From: CAYQDR01 sp964416315 | Lineage (GTDB): Bacteria > Methylomirabilota > Methylomirabilia > Rokubacteriales > DASRDR01 | NCBI GenBank assembly: GCA_964416315.1 | Contig: CAYQDR010000051.1 | Coordinates: forward strand, 1 to 30,523 | DNA length: 30,523 nucleotides | Direction of reading: 5' to 3' | Shown: positions 17,732 to 26,059 of the stretch, piece after piece | Layout: every line of letters begins with the position of its first letter | Position numbering within the stretch: the first letter of the stretch is position 1 | Notes under the pieces: model-generated | What the model was told of the DNA's origin: nothing | What the model saw: the letters and a program-made list of their open reading frames with translations, nothing else | Databases searched by the model: none | Translations under genes and position numbers: made by a program

Positions 17732-18816
17732 GCGGGCCGGCCCTGACCGCGACGCGGCCGCCGGAGGAGCGGCGTGAGCTGGAGCTCCTCCGCCCGGTGG
17801 CACCGCGCGACGTGCTCCGGCCGGACGTCGTTCAGACTCGGCGTCTCGACCCAGCAGCGCTCGACGACGTAGGGGCAGCGCGAGGCGTAGGGGCACCCGA
17901 GGCTGCCCGGCAGCTGGACCTGCCCGTCCCGGGGCAGCGCCCGGTGGTCCGGCCGGAGCTTCGGGTCCGGCTGGAGGACGGCGGCGAGCAGAGCCTCGGT
18001 GTACGGGTGCCGCGGATGCTCGAACAGCTCGCGCTTGGGGGCCATCTCGACGATGCGCCCCGCGTACATCACGGCGACCCGGTTGGCGACGTAGTCCACG
18101 ACGGCGAGGTTGTGGGAGATGAACAGGTAGGTCAGGCCGAACTGGGCCTGGAGGTCCTTGAGCAGATTGAGCACCTGCGCCTGGATGGAGACGTCGAGGG
18201 CCGAGACAGGCTCGTCGCAGACGAGGAGCTCCGGGTGCAGCGCCAGCGCCCGCGCGATCCCGATCCGCTGCCGCTGGCCCCCCGAGAAGGAGTGCGGGTA
18301 GCGGCGGAGGTACTGGACGTTCAGCCCGACCATCGCCATCAGCGCCTTGACGCGCTCGGTGATCTCGGCCCGGGTGCCGTACCGGTGGAGCTTGAGGGGT
18401 TCCCCGATGATCTCGGCGACGGGCATCCGCGGGTTGAGCGAGGAGAACGGATCCTGGAAGATGAGCTGGACGTGGCGGCGCAGGGCCCGGAGCGCCTTGC
18501 CGTGGAGCTGATCCACGCGGACCATCGTCCTGTTCAGGTCGAAGAGGATCTCCCCGCTCGTCGGGCGGAGCGCCCCGAGGATCAGGCGCGCCGTCGTCGT
18601 CTTGCCGCAGCCGGACTCGCCGACCAGGCCCAGGGTCTCGCCGCGCGGGACCGTGAAGCTCACGTCCTCGACCGCTCGCACGAGGCCCACCTGGCGGCGG
18701 ACCAGGCCCAGGAGCCAGGGCTCGAAGAGCGGGAAGTGCTTGGTGAGCCCGCGCACGACGAGGAGCGGGCCGCCGCGCGGCCGGCCGTTGCCCCCGAGTC
18801 CCGCCACCGCGCCCAT
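17728..18816 (-). CDS. Oligopeptide ABC transporter ATP-binding protein, OppF-like
   Basis: 362 residues. Walker A GESGCGKTT (66-74), Q-loop FQDPFSSLNPR (120-130), signature FSGGQ (177-181), Walker B VCDEP (199-203) and H-loop ISHN are all canonical. The C-terminal oligopeptide-transporter extension carries the cysteine motif GCPYASRCPYVVERC typical of OppD/OppF proteins, in which an iron-sulphur cluster has been reported for some members. It powers uptake together with the OppD-like subunit, which ends 4 nt upstream. The unusual N-terminal extension (MGAVAGLGGNGRPRGG) is Gly-rich, so the start may be a few codons further in. Confidence 0.94.
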   Translation of the reverse strand: MGAVAGLGGNGRPRGGPLLVVRGLTKHFPLFEPWLLGLVRRQVGLVRAVEDVSFTVPRGETLGLVGESGCGKTTTARLILGALRPTSGEILFDLNRTMVRVDQLHGKALRALRRHVQLIFQDPFSSLNPRMPVAEIIGEPLKLHRYGTRAEITERVKALMAMVGLNVQYLRRYPHSFSGGQRQRIGIARALALHPELLVCDEPVSALDVSIQAQVLNLLKDLQAQFGLTYLFISHNLAVVDYVANRVAVMYAGRIVEMAPKRELFEHPRHPYTEALLAAVLQPDPKLRPDHRALPRDGQVQLPGSLGCPYASRCPYVVERCWVETPSLNDVRPEHVARCHRAEELQLTPLLRRPRRGQGRPA

Positions 18817-18820
18817 CGCC

Positions 18821-19849
18821 TCAGGCCCTCACGACGGCCCGCGCCGGCTCCGGCACCGAGCCGCGCCGGTAGCACGCCACGTGGTGGTCCACCCCGAAGG
18901 GCTTGAGGGACGGCATGGCGTGGCCGCACACGTCGGGGTCTCCCTCCGGGCAGCGCGAGAGGAAGGGGCAGCCGCGGATCGGGACGAGCGGATCGGGCAC
19001 CGTCCCGGGGATCGCTTCCAGTCGGCCGCCGGCCCCGACCCCGAAGTGCGGCGTGCTCCGCAGCAGGGCCTGGAGGTACGGGTGCTGGGGGTCCTCGAAG
19101 AGCGTCGCGACCGGACCGGTCTCCATCACCTTCCCGCAGTACATCACCGTCACGGAATCCGCCACGTACGCGACCACCCCGGGGTCGTGGGTGATGATCA
19201 GGAGCGCCATCCCGTACTCCTGCCGGAGGCGGAGCAGGAGGTCGAGGATCTGGGCCTGGATCGTGACGTCGAGGGCGGAGGTCGGCTCGTCGGCGATGAG
19301 GAGCGCCGGGCGACAGGCGAGCGCCATCGCGATCATCGCGCGCTGCCTGAGCCCCCCCGAGAGCTCGAACGGGTAGGCGTTGACCTTCCGGTCGGGCTCC
19401 GGGAAGCCGACGGCGCGGAGCATCTCCACGGCGGCGACCCGCGCCTCCGCGCGGCTCGCCCCGCGGTGAAGCCGCACCGTCTCGCCGATCTGGTCGCCGA
19501 TCGTGTGGACGGGCGAGAAGGACGTCATCGGCTCCTGGAAGATCATGCCGATCGCGCCGCCGCGGATCGCCCGCATGGTCTTGCCGTCGGCCGGCAGCGC
19601 CGCGAGGTCCAGGGGCGCCCCGCCGTCCGCGGAGAAGAGGATGCGGCCGCTCTCGATCCGGGCCCGGTCGGGAAGGATCCGCAGGATCGACTGCGCGACG
19701 ACGCTCTTGCCGGAGCCGGACTCGCCCACGAGGGCCATGGTCCGACCCCGGTCGACCGTGAAGGCGATCCCGTTGACGGCGCGGACGACCCCCTCGTCGA
19801 GATAGATGTAAGTTCGCAGATCTTCGACCCGAAGGAGGGGTTCAGCCAT
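18821..19849 (-). CDS. Oligopeptide ABC transporter ATP-binding protein, OppD-like
   Basis: 342 residues. Walker A GESGSGKS (42-49), Q-loop FQEPMTSFSP (104-113), signature LSGGL (163-167), Walker B LLIADEPTSALD (183-194) and H221 of the H-loop are intact. The C-terminal oligo_HPY-type extension has GCPFLSRCPEGDPDVCG. The start MAEPLLRVEDLRTYIYLDEG agrees with the family. It is the first gene of a minus-strand run of seven closely spaced genes: two ATPases, solute-binding protein, two permeases, the atypical exporter and the cNMP-binding protein. I see no strong Shine-Dalgarno just before the ATG. The promoter presumably lies in 19850-20195. Confidence 0.94.
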   Translation of the reverse strand: MAEPLLRVEDLRTYIYLDEGVVRAVNGIAFTVDRGRTMALVGESGSGKSVVAQSILRILPDRARIESGRILFSADGGAPLDLAALPADGKTMRAIRGGAIGMIFQEPMTSFSPVHTIGDQIGETVRLHRGASRAEARVAAVEMLRAVGFPEPDRKVNAYPFELSGGLRQRAMIAMALACRPALLIADEPTSALDVTIQAQILDLLLRLRQEYGMALLIITHDPGVVAYVADSVTVMYCGKVMETGPVATLFEDPQHPYLQALLRSTPHFGVGAGGRLEAIPGTVPDPLVPIRGCPFLSRCPEGDPDVCGHAMPSLKPFGVDHHVACYRRGSVPEPARAVVRA

Positions 19850-20195
19850 GGCGGCGACGTGCCCCCACGTTTACCACTCCCGCGGCCGCCGGGCAAGTCG
19901 CTCCGCCCGGCCCGCCCCCCCGCCGAGACCCTTGGGGTGGACGCCGGATTGTGACATAGTAAGCGAGGCCGAAACGCCGGGCCGGAACGCGCCGAAAGGC
20001 TGCGTCATCCACGGCAGAGGAAATCCTACCATCCACGCGTCTCATGGAGGAGGCAAATCCCGCGGTGCCGTGTCCGAGGGGCCGGACACGCGGGGCCGGA
20101 GCACCCGGCGCTAGAGGGGGGGCACGATCATTCCCGGGGGCGCGAGGGGCGCGAGCCCGCAGCAGGATCCTGAGGCCCGACCGCGGCGGAACGGG
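19850..20195. other. Divergent intergenic region, no gene seen
   Basis: This 346-nt gap separates the Opp operon (minus) from the glycan locus (plus). It holds the candidate promoter at 19932-19960 and an AT-richer core around 19945-20045. Short open frames exist but none has a convincing start or composition. No riboswitch or RNA gene is recognised. Confidence 0.5.
19932..19960 (+). promoter_or_regulatory. Candidate promoter for the glycan locus
   Basis: TTGGGG (19932-19937) and CATAGT (19955-19960) with 17-nt spacing, preceded by TGTGA. It would give a leader of about 230 nt for the gene at 20196. The complementary strand shows ACTATG at the same place, but I find no matching -35 there. 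Confidence 0.4.
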
Positions 20196-21413
20196 ATGTC
20201 CGTGTCCCCGGCGCCGGGCTACCGGGTCCTGATCTACAGCCACGACTCCTTCGGGCTCGGCCACCTGCGCCGATGCCGCGCGATCGCGCACGCCCTCGTC
20301 GAGTCCCACAAGAAGCTCAACGTCCTGATCCTCTCGGGCTCGCCGATCATCGGGCGGTTCAGCTTCCGGGCCCGGGTGGACTTCGTCCGCGTCCCCGGGA
20401 TCATCAAGCTCCGCAAGGGCGACTACACGAGCCTGAACCTCGACGTCGACATCGAGCACACGCTCGCGCTCCGGGCCTCCATCATCGAGCACACGGCGCA
20501 GGTGTTCGACCCGCACCTCTTCCTCGTGGACAAGGAGCCGCTCGGCCTGCTCGGGGAGGCGCTGAAGACCCTCCGCATGCTGAAGCGGCGCAGGGGATGC
20601 CGGCTCGTGCTGGGGCTCCGGGACATCATGGACGACCCGGAGTCGCTCGCCCGGGAGTGGCGGCGGAAGCACGTCATGCCGGCTCTCGAGCGCCTCTACG
20701 ACCACATCTGGGTGTACGGCCTGCCGCAGATCTACGATCCGATCCGCGCCTACCGCCTCCCGGCCGCGGTCGCGGCCAAAACGGTGTTCACCGGCTACCT
20801 CCGCCGCGAGCCGCAGTCCGAGCTGCCCCTGCCGCACGAGGCCACCGTCCAGAAGGGGCCGTTCCTCCTCGTCACGCCCGGCGGCGGCGGCGACGGCGCC
20901 GAGCTCGTGGATGCGGCGCTGTCGGCCTACGAGCGCTTCAACGGCCGGTTGCCCTGGCCCGCGCTGGTGGTCTACGGGCCCTTCCTCCCCGCGCACCAGC
21001 GCGCCGCGTTCGAGCGGCGCGCCGCGCGGCTCAGCCGCGTGACGACGCTCACCTTCCACGAGCACCTCGAGAACCTCATGGAGCCGGCCGCGGCCGTGGT
21101 CTGCCTCGGCGGCTACAACACCTTCTGCGAGCTCCTGTCCCTCAACAAGCGGAGCCTCATCGTCCCGCGCGTGAAGCCACGCACCGAGCAGCTCCTCCGG
21201 GCCCAGGCCGCCTCCCGGCTGGGCCTGGTGCAGGTCCTCCACCCGGACCGCCTCACCCCGGAGGCGCTCGCCGAGGCGATCGTCCAGCTCCCGCAGCAGC
21301 CGCTGCCCGCCAGCCACCGCGTTCCCGGCCTGCTGGACGGGCTGCGGCACATCAACGCCACGGTCGCCCGCTGGCGCCTGAACGGGCAGGAGGTCCGCCG
21401 GGCAGTCGGCTGA
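20196..21413 (+). CDS. MurG-like (GT28-type, GT-B fold) glycosyltransferase
   Basis: 405 residues. The N-terminal motif FGLGHLRRCRAIAHALVE is the Gly-rich acceptor-side loop of MurG/GT28-like enzymes. The C-terminal half has LLVTPGGGGDGAELVDAAL and VVCLGGYNTFCELLSLNKRSLIVPR, the nucleotide-sugar-binding motif. These features match predicted glycosyltransferases of the COG4671 type, not MurG itself: no peptidoglycan neighbours are present and there is a long insert around 60-190. It probably transfers a sugar from a nucleotide donor; donor and acceptor are unknown. It opens the plus-strand glycan locus and has a full-length-like paralogue at 24693. A palindromic repeat follows 2 nt after its stop. 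Confidence 0.82.
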   Translation: MSVSPAPGYRVLIYSHDSFGLGHLRRCRAIAHALVESHKKLNVLILSGSPIIGRFSFRARVDFVRVPGIIKLRKGDYTSLNLDVDIEHTLALRASIIEHTAQVFDPHLFLVDKEPLGLLGEALKTLRMLKRRRGCRLVLGLRDIMDDPESLAREWRRKHVMPALERLYDHIWVYGLPQIYDPIRAYRLPAAVAAKTVFTGYLRREPQSELPLPHEATVQKGPFLLVTPGGGGDGAELVDAALSAYERFNGRLPWPALVVYGPFLPAHQRAAFERRAARLSRVTTLTFHEHLENLMEPAAAVVCLGGYNTFCELLSLNKRSLIVPRVKPRTEQLLRAQAASRLGLVQVLHPDRLTPEALAEAIVQLPQQPLPASHRVPGLLDGLRHINATVARWRLNGQEVRRAVG

Positions 21414-21415
21414 GA

Positions 21416-21491
21416 CCTCGGAGGGGGGCGCAGCCCCCGTTCCTTTCAGGCCGGCGCGGCTGCGCCGGGCGGCCCTCCGGGCGAAGCCGGG
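21416..21491 (+). repeat. Post-stop composite palindromic repeat, copy A3
   Basis: Begins CCTCGGAGGGGGGC 2 nt after the preceding stop and continues with CCGGCGC-GGCT-GCGCCGG and a CCGG/CCGG-rich third hairpin, in the same order as copy A2. The first hairpin is shortened here (GGGGGC-GCA-GCCCCC). It ends about 90 nt before the next glycosyltransferase start. Confidence 0.85.
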
Positions 21492-21568
21492 GTGGTCGCC
21501 ATCCGGTGACCACATCGGGCCCACCCACAGCCATTCGGCCGTGGGTACCCGCCCCCGCAAGGGTCCGG

Positions 21569-21574
21569 CATAAT
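21569..21574 (+). promoter_or_regulatory. Candidate -10 box positioned for a leaderless transcript
   Basis: CATAAT in GC-rich DNA. A start 7 nt downstream of its last base would coincide with the GTG at 21581. No good -35 is visible, so this is tentative. Confidence 0.35.
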
Positions 21575-21580
21575 GTCGGG

Positions 21581-22918
21581 GTGCAACCCGGACCGGACTT
21601 CCAGCCCCTGCCGGCCGTGACGGATCCTCCCGCCGGCCCGCCCGCTCCCGACGGCGCTCCGGTGCTGGTCGTCGTCGTCAAGGGGTACCCGCGCGTCTCC
21701 GAGACCTTCATCGCGCAGGAGCTCCACGCCCTCGAGCGCCGGGGGCTCCGGCTCGCGATCGTCTCCCTGCGGCACCCCTACGACCGGATCAGCCACCCGG
21801 TCCACGCGGAGATCCGGGCACCCGTCCTCTACCTGCCGGAGTACCTCGTGGACGCGCCGCTGCGCGTGGTCCGGGGGCACGTCCGTGCCTTCCGGCAGGC
21901 CCCGGGCCGCTACCTCGCGACCCTCCGCCTGTGGCTCCGCGACCTCGTCCGCGACCCGACCCCGAACCGTGTCCGCCGACTCGGCCAGGCCGGGGTCCTC
22001 GCGGCGGAGCTCCCGGCAGGCGCCCGCCACCTCCACGCCCACTTCCTCCACACGCCGGCCTCGGTGGCGCGCTACGCGGCACGACTCACGGGCCTCGGCT
22101 ACAGCCTGTCGGGCCACGCCAAGGACGTCTGGACGCGACCGGCCTGGGAGCTCTCCGAAAAGCTCCGGGACGCCGACTTCACCGTGACCTGCACGCGCGC
22201 GAACCAGGAGCAGCTCCTGCGGCTCGCCCCTGCGGCCCCGGTCCACCTCGTCTATCACGGACTCGACCACGCCTTCTTCGCGCCCCCCGCCGCCTACGGC
22301 TCCGCCCGCGACGGGGCCGACCCGGCCGATCCGGTGCGCCTGCTCGCGGTGGGGCGCCTCCAGGACAAGAAGGGCTTCGACGTCCTGCTGCGCGCGGTCG
22401 CCCGGGTCCCGAGGGCGGTCGCCCTCACCCTGGTGGGCTACGGCCCGCAGGAGGCGAAGCTCCGGCGACTCGCCCGGACGCTCGGCCTCGAAGGACGGAT
22501 CCACTGGACGGGCCCGCTCGACCACCCCGCCGTCCGGGCGCTGTACCGCGAGAGCGATCTGTTCGTCCTAGCCCCCCGCATCGTGCGGAACGGTGACCGG
22601 GACGGCCTCCCGAACGTCGTCGTCGAAGCGCTCTCCCAGGGCCTCCCCGTGGTCGCGACCCGCGTGTCGGCCCTCCCCGAGATCGTCGAGGACGGCGTCA
22701 ACGGCCGGCTCGTCCCGCCCCAGGATCCCGCGGCGCTGGCCGCCGCGCTCACCGAGCTCGTCGCCGACCCCGCGGCCCGTCGGCGACTCGGCGTGGCGGC
22801 CATCCGGCGCGTCGCGGAGGGCTGGGACCTCGAGGCCGGCGCCGACCGTCTCGCGGCGCTGCTCGCCCCCGCGCTCGACGGCGCGCCCGGGGCCCTGCTC
22901 GCCCCGGCCCGGCCGTGA
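21581..22918 (+). CDS. Glycosyltransferase, GT4 type (GT-B fold)
   Basis: About 445 residues. The N-terminal YPRVSETFIAQELHALERRG is typical of GT4 enzymes of exopolysaccharide pathways. HAHFLHTPASVARYAARLTG and SLSGHAKDVW follow. The donor-binding half has LLAVGRLQDKKGFDVLLRA, VGYGPQEAKLRRLA, and DGLPNVVVEALSQGLPVVAT, which contains the conserved acidic region. It transfers a sugar from an activated donor to a growing glycan or lipid acceptor. The GTG at 21581 is the first sensible start, but no Shine-Dalgarno precedes it and a -10-like box lies 6 nt upstream; a GTG at 21617 is an alternative. Its TGA overlaps the next GTG (GTGA), so the two transferases are coupled. Confidence 0.88.
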   Translation: MQPGPDFQPLPAVTDPPAGPPAPDGAPVLVVVVKGYPRVSETFIAQELHALERRGLRLAIVSLRHPYDRISHPVHAEIRAPVLYLPEYLVDAPLRVVRGHVRAFRQAPGRYLATLRLWLRDLVRDPTPNRVRRLGQAGVLAAELPAGARHLHAHFLHTPASVARYAARLTGLGYSLSGHAKDVWTRPAWELSEKLRDADFTVTCTRANQEQLLRLAPAAPVHLVYHGLDHAFFAPPAAYGSARDGADPADPVRLLAVGRLQDKKGFDVLLRAVARVPRAVALTLVGYGPQEAKLRRLARTLGLEGRIHWTGPLDHPAVRALYRESDLFVLAPRIVRNGDRDGLPNVVVEALSQGLPVVATRVSALPEIVEDGVNGRLVPPQDPAALAAALTELVADPAARRRLGVAAIRRVAEGWDLEAGADRLAALLAPALDGAPGALLAPARP

Positions 22919-24087
22919 CCGGCGCGCGACCCGTCGCCGCGTTCTACGCGCCGCTCAAGCACCCCCGCGACCGGGAGGTGTCGGGCGACCGCGAGATCGC
23001 CCGAACGCTCATCGCGGCCCTCGCCGCGTGCGGCTTCGAGCCGGAGCTGGCGAGCCGGGTCCTCGCCTGGCGGCGGAGCTTCGACCCCGCCGACGCGACG
23101 CGGCTCGAGCGGCGCGCCGCGCTCGTCGCGGCGACCCTCATCGCGCGCTACCGCCGCCGGGCCCCGGCACGCCGGCCGCGGCTCTGGATGACCTACCAGA
23201 ACTACCACCGCTGTCCGGACCTCGTCGGCCCCGCGGTGGCGACGGCCCTCGAGATCCCCTACGTCCTCGTGGACACGGCGCTCTCGGGGAAGGGGCGGCG
23301 GACGGCGTTCCGCCCGTGGGTCAGCGCCGCGCGCCTCGCCGTGCGGCGGGCCGACCTGATCTTCGCGATGAGCCCGCGCGACCTGCCGGCCCTCGCGGCC
23401 TTCCGGGCCCCGCAGTTCGCCGAGGAGCGCCTCGTCCTCCTGCCACCCGCGGTGGACGTCGCACGGTTCGAGACGACCCAGGGCGGGCGCGCCGAGGCCC
23501 GGGCGGCGCTCACGCGGCGCTTCGCCGCCCCCGAGGGGCCCATCCTGCTCTGTGTCGCGATGATGCGCGCCGCGGACAAGCTCGATTCCTACCGCCTGCT
23601 GGCGGCGGCGCTCGCGCGCCTCGCGGGCGAGGCGCTGGCGCGGCCCTGGCGGCTCGCCGTCGCGGGCGATGGCCCGGCGCGACGCGACGTCGAGGCGGCG
23701 CTCGCCCCGCTCCCCGGCGAGCGCGTCTGCCTCCTCGGTGCCCTCGAGCCCGCCGCGCTCCCACCCGTCTACTGGGGCGCGGACCTCTTCGCCTTTCCCG
23801 GCCTGGGCGACGCCCTCGGCCTGGTCTACCTCGAGGCGGCGGCCGCCGGTCTGCCGAGCGTCGCCTGCCGGGGTCCCGGCCCCGCGTTCATGGTGCCGCC
23901 CGAGGGCGGGCTGCTCACCGACCCCACGCCCCAGGCGTATGCCGCGGGCCTCGGCGCGCTGCTCGAGGACCCCGCGCGACGCGCGCGGCTCGGCGCGGCC
24001 GGCCACCGCTTCGTCGCGGCCGAGCGGACCACGGAGGCGATGGAGCGCCGGCTCAAGGACGGCCTCGCTCGCCTGGGTGTGGCGTGA
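22915..24087 (+). CDS. Glycosyltransferase, GT4-like
   Basis: 390 residues, GTG start overlapping the stop of the previous gene. The N-terminal half contains FYAPLKHPRDREVSGDREIARTL and WMTYQNYHRCPDLVGP; the second half has the GT-B donor-site pattern VAMMRAADKLDSYRLL, WRLAVAGDGPARRDVE and FPGLGDALGLVYLEAAAAG. The acidic pair E-x7-E normally at this last motif is partly degenerate, so donor use may differ from classical GT4. It shares coupling on both sides (GTGA at 22915 and again at 24084), placing it in the middle of a tight operon with another GT4 and a histidine phosphatase. Confidence 0.83.
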   Translation: MTGARPVAAFYAPLKHPRDREVSGDREIARTLIAALAACGFEPELASRVLAWRRSFDPADATRLERRAALVAATLIARYRRRAPARRPRLWMTYQNYHRCPDLVGPAVATALEIPYVLVDTALSGKGRRTAFRPWVSAARLAVRRADLIFAMSPRDLPALAAFRAPQFAEERLVLLPPAVDVARFETTQGGRAEARAALTRRFAAPEGPILLCVAMMRAADKLDSYRLLAAALARLAGEALARPWRLAVAGDGPARRDVEAALAPLPGERVCLLGALEPAALPPVYWGADLFAFPGLGDALGLVYLEAAAAGLPSVACRGPGPAFMVPPEGGLLTDPTPQAYAAGLGALLEDPARRARLGAAGHRFVAAERTTEAMERRLKDGLARLGVA

Positions 24088-24686
24088 GCCGCTCGGTCTA
24101 CGTCGCCCTCGTGCGCCACGCCGCGACCGCGTGGACGGTGGCCCGACGCGTCCAGGGGCGGGCCGACCTCCCGCTCTCCCCCGAGGGGGCGGCGCAGGTC
24201 GCGCGGTGGCGGCTGCCGGCCGACCTCGCCGCCCGGCAGGCCGAGGGCGCGCTGGCGTGGGCCGTGAGCCCGCTCCGCCGCGCGGTCGAGACCGCCCGGG
24301 GGCTCGGCGCGACACGCCCGCTCCTCGAGCCGCGCCTCGCCGAGATGCACTACGGCGACTGGGAGGGGCTCACCTACGAGCAGGTGGACGCCCGGGCGCG
24401 CGAGGTGGGGTGGGAGCAGCGCCCGGACGGCGGGGAGTCGCCGCGCGACGTGCTCGCCCGTGCCCGGGCGTGGCTCGACGAGATCGCGGGCGCTGACGGG
24501 CCCGACACGTGGATCGCGGTGACGCACGGCGGCGTGATCCGGGTCCTCCTCGCGGCCGCCGTGGGCTGGGACCTCCGCTCGCCGGCGCCCCTCCGGCTCC
24601 TGCCCGAGCGGCTCCACCGCCTGCGACGGCGCGGCGACGGTCGCCTCCAGCTCCTGACGCTGAACGAGCCGTTGACGCCCCCCTGA
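24084..24686 (+). CDS. Histidine phosphatase family protein (phosphoglycerate mutase-like)
   Basis: 200 residues, GTG start overlapping the upstream stop by GTGA. The phosphohistidine site is R11-H12 in LVRHAATAWT (the family's RHGET here reads RHAAT). R65 in SPLRRAVETA, E87 in LAEMHYGDWEGL and H148 in VTHGGVIRVLL complete the catalytic set. The length and the EMHYGDWEG motif fit the small-molecule phosphatases such as CobC/alpha-ribazole phosphatase rather than glycolytic mutase. With only glycosyltransferases around it, removal of a phosphate from a sugar or polyprenyl-linked intermediate is a reasonable inference, not shown by sequence. Confidence 0.9.
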   Translation: MSRSVYVALVRHAATAWTVARRVQGRADLPLSPEGAAQVARWRLPADLAARQAEGALAWAVSPLRRAVETARGLGATRPLLEPRLAEMHYGDWEGLTYEQVDARAREVGWEQRPDGGESPRDVLARARAWLDEIAGADGPDTWIAVTHGGVIRVLLAAAVGWDLRSPAPLRLLPERLHRLRRRGDGRLQLLTLNEPLTPP

Positions 24687-24692
24687 GCCCGG

Positions 24693-25907
24693 ATGCGCCG
24701 GCCGCCGATCCTCTTCTACTGCCAGCACCTCCTCGGGCTCGGCCACCTCCACCGGGCGGCGCTCCTCGTGCGCGCGCTGGTCAAGGCCGGTGAGTCGGTC
24801 TTGTTCATCACGGGCGGGCTACCCGTCCCCGGACTCGACCTCGGCGGGGCGGAGGAGGTCGCCCTGCCGCCGCTGACCGCGGCCGACGACGCCGCGAGCG
24901 CGCTCGCCCTGCCCGACGGGCGCGCGCCCGACGCGCGGTACCTGGCCGAGCGGCGGGCGCGGCTCGCCGAGCTTGCCGCGCGCGCCGATCCCGCGGTCGT
25001 CCTCTTCGAGCTCTTCCCGTTCGGCCGGCACGGACTCGCGTTCGAGCTGGCGCCGTTGCTCCTCACGCTCGGCGACGACCGCCGCCGGCGCGGCCCCGCC
25101 GCCCCGCGGGTCGCCGTGAGCCTGCGCGACATCGTCGTGAGCAAGCGGAACCCGTCATGGTCCGAGCTGACGGTCCTCGGGGTGATCCGCGCGTGGGTGG
25201 ACCGCGTCCTGGTCCACGGGAGCCCGGACGTGATCCCGCTCTCTCGGACCTTCGCGCTCGCCCATCGCCTCGGGGAGACCCTCGTCTACACGGGCTATCT
25301 CGTGGCGCCCGCCCCGGGGTCCACGGCGAGCGCGCCGCGCAGCGAGGTCGTGGTGTCGGGCGGGGGCGGGCGCGTCGCCGGGGCACTGTTCAGCGCCGTG
25401 CTCGCGACGCGCGCCCTCTCGCCGGCCGCGGCGGCGCTCCCCTGGCGGCTCGTCACGGGGCCGTATCTCCCCGATCCGATCCGCGCCGAGCTCCAGACGC
25501 TCGCGGGGCGCCTCACCCCCGTGGCCGGCCGGCCGGCGGTCGTCGTCGAAACCTTTCGCGATGACTTCCCCGCTCTCTTACGCCAGGCCGCGCTCTCCGT
25601 CAGCCAGGCCGGCTACAACACGCTCCTCGACGTCGTCGCGAGCGGCGTCCGCGCGGTCGTCGTCCCCTACGAGGGGAGCGGCGACGAGCAGCCGCTCCGC
25701 GCGCGGCTCTTCGCCGAGCGCGGGCTCTGCCTCGCGGTGCCGGAGGCGGAGCTCGCCCCCGCGCGGCTCGCCGCGGCGATGGAGGCGGCCCTGACCACCC
25801 CGGGCTTCCCCGCCCCGGCCCGCCTCGACCTCGACGGCGCGGCGCGCTCCGTCGCGATCCTGCGGGAGCTCGTCGACGGGGTCGCCGCGGCGCGCCAGGG
25901 CCGATGA
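24693..25907 (+). CDS. MurG-like (GT28-type) glycosyltransferase, paralogue of the one at 20196
   Basis: 404 residues, nearly the same length as its paralogue. The N-terminus ILFYCQHLLGLGHLHRAALLVRAL parallels LIYSHDSFGLGHLRRC. VVVSGGGGRVAGALFSAVLA and SQAGYNTLLDVVASGVRAVVVPYEG correspond to the donor-site motifs, followed by DEQPLRARLFAERG. The two proteins share order and spacing of motifs but much of the remaining sequence differs, indicating an old duplication and probably different acceptors or sugars. It begins 6 nt after the histidine phosphatase, consistent with the same operon. It is followed by a 204-nt repeat-filled gap before the methyltransferase. Confidence 0.82.
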   Translation: MRRPPILFYCQHLLGLGHLHRAALLVRALVKAGESVLFITGGLPVPGLDLGGAEEVALPPLTAADDAASALALPDGRAPDARYLAERRARLAELAARADPAVVLFELFPFGRHGLAFELAPLLLTLGDDRRRRGPAAPRVAVSLRDIVVSKRNPSWSELTVLGVIRAWVDRVLVHGSPDVIPLSRTFALAHRLGETLVYTGYLVAPAPGSTASAPRSEVVVSGGGGRVAGALFSAVLATRALSPAAAALPWRLVTGPYLPDPIRAELQTLAGRLTPVAGRPAVVVETFRDDFPALLRQAALSVSQAGYNTLLDVVASGVRAVVVPYEGSGDEQPLRARLFAERGLCLAVPEAELAPARLAAAMEAALTTPGFPAPARLDLDGAARSVAILRELVDGVAAARQGR

Positions 25908-25943
25908 GCCGGAGCATGTCCAGGCCGCCCCGCGACAGAGACG

Positions 25944-25962
25944 GGGGAGCACGGTGCTCCCC
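25944..25962. repeat. Perfect palindrome GGGGAGCAC-G-GTGCTCCCC
   Basis: Nine-base perfect inverted repeat with a single central base, 36 nt after the stop of the MurG-like gene and overlapping the start of repeat B2. It could be a hairpin at the transcript 3' end (no U-tract) or an operator-like site. Confidence 0.5.
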
Positions 25963-26013
25963 TCCCCCCCGGAGGGGAGGGAGGGGTCGGGGGTGCGGGG
26001 GGACCCAATGAGC
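25956..26013 (+). repeat. Pre-start repeat, copy B2 (tandem unit 1)
   Basis: 58-bp element nearly identical to B3 104 bp further on. It contains CCCCTCCCCCCC, a GGAGGGG-type block and GGGGGTGCGGGGGGACCC, then A and an ATG at 26008. That ATG opens a 35-codon frame ending in TGA at 26113-26115, overlapping the real methyltransferase ATG. The frame is low-complexity and I do not call it a gene. Confidence 0.8.
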
Positions 26014-26059
26014 CACGCTGTGTCACCCCACCCCCGCGACGACGCCGGGAAGGCCAGCG

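Noticed and set aside
15686..17746. 686-codon plus-strand frame opposite the solute-binding protein
   Set aside because: Antisense shadow; the minus strand has signal peptide and SBP family motifs.
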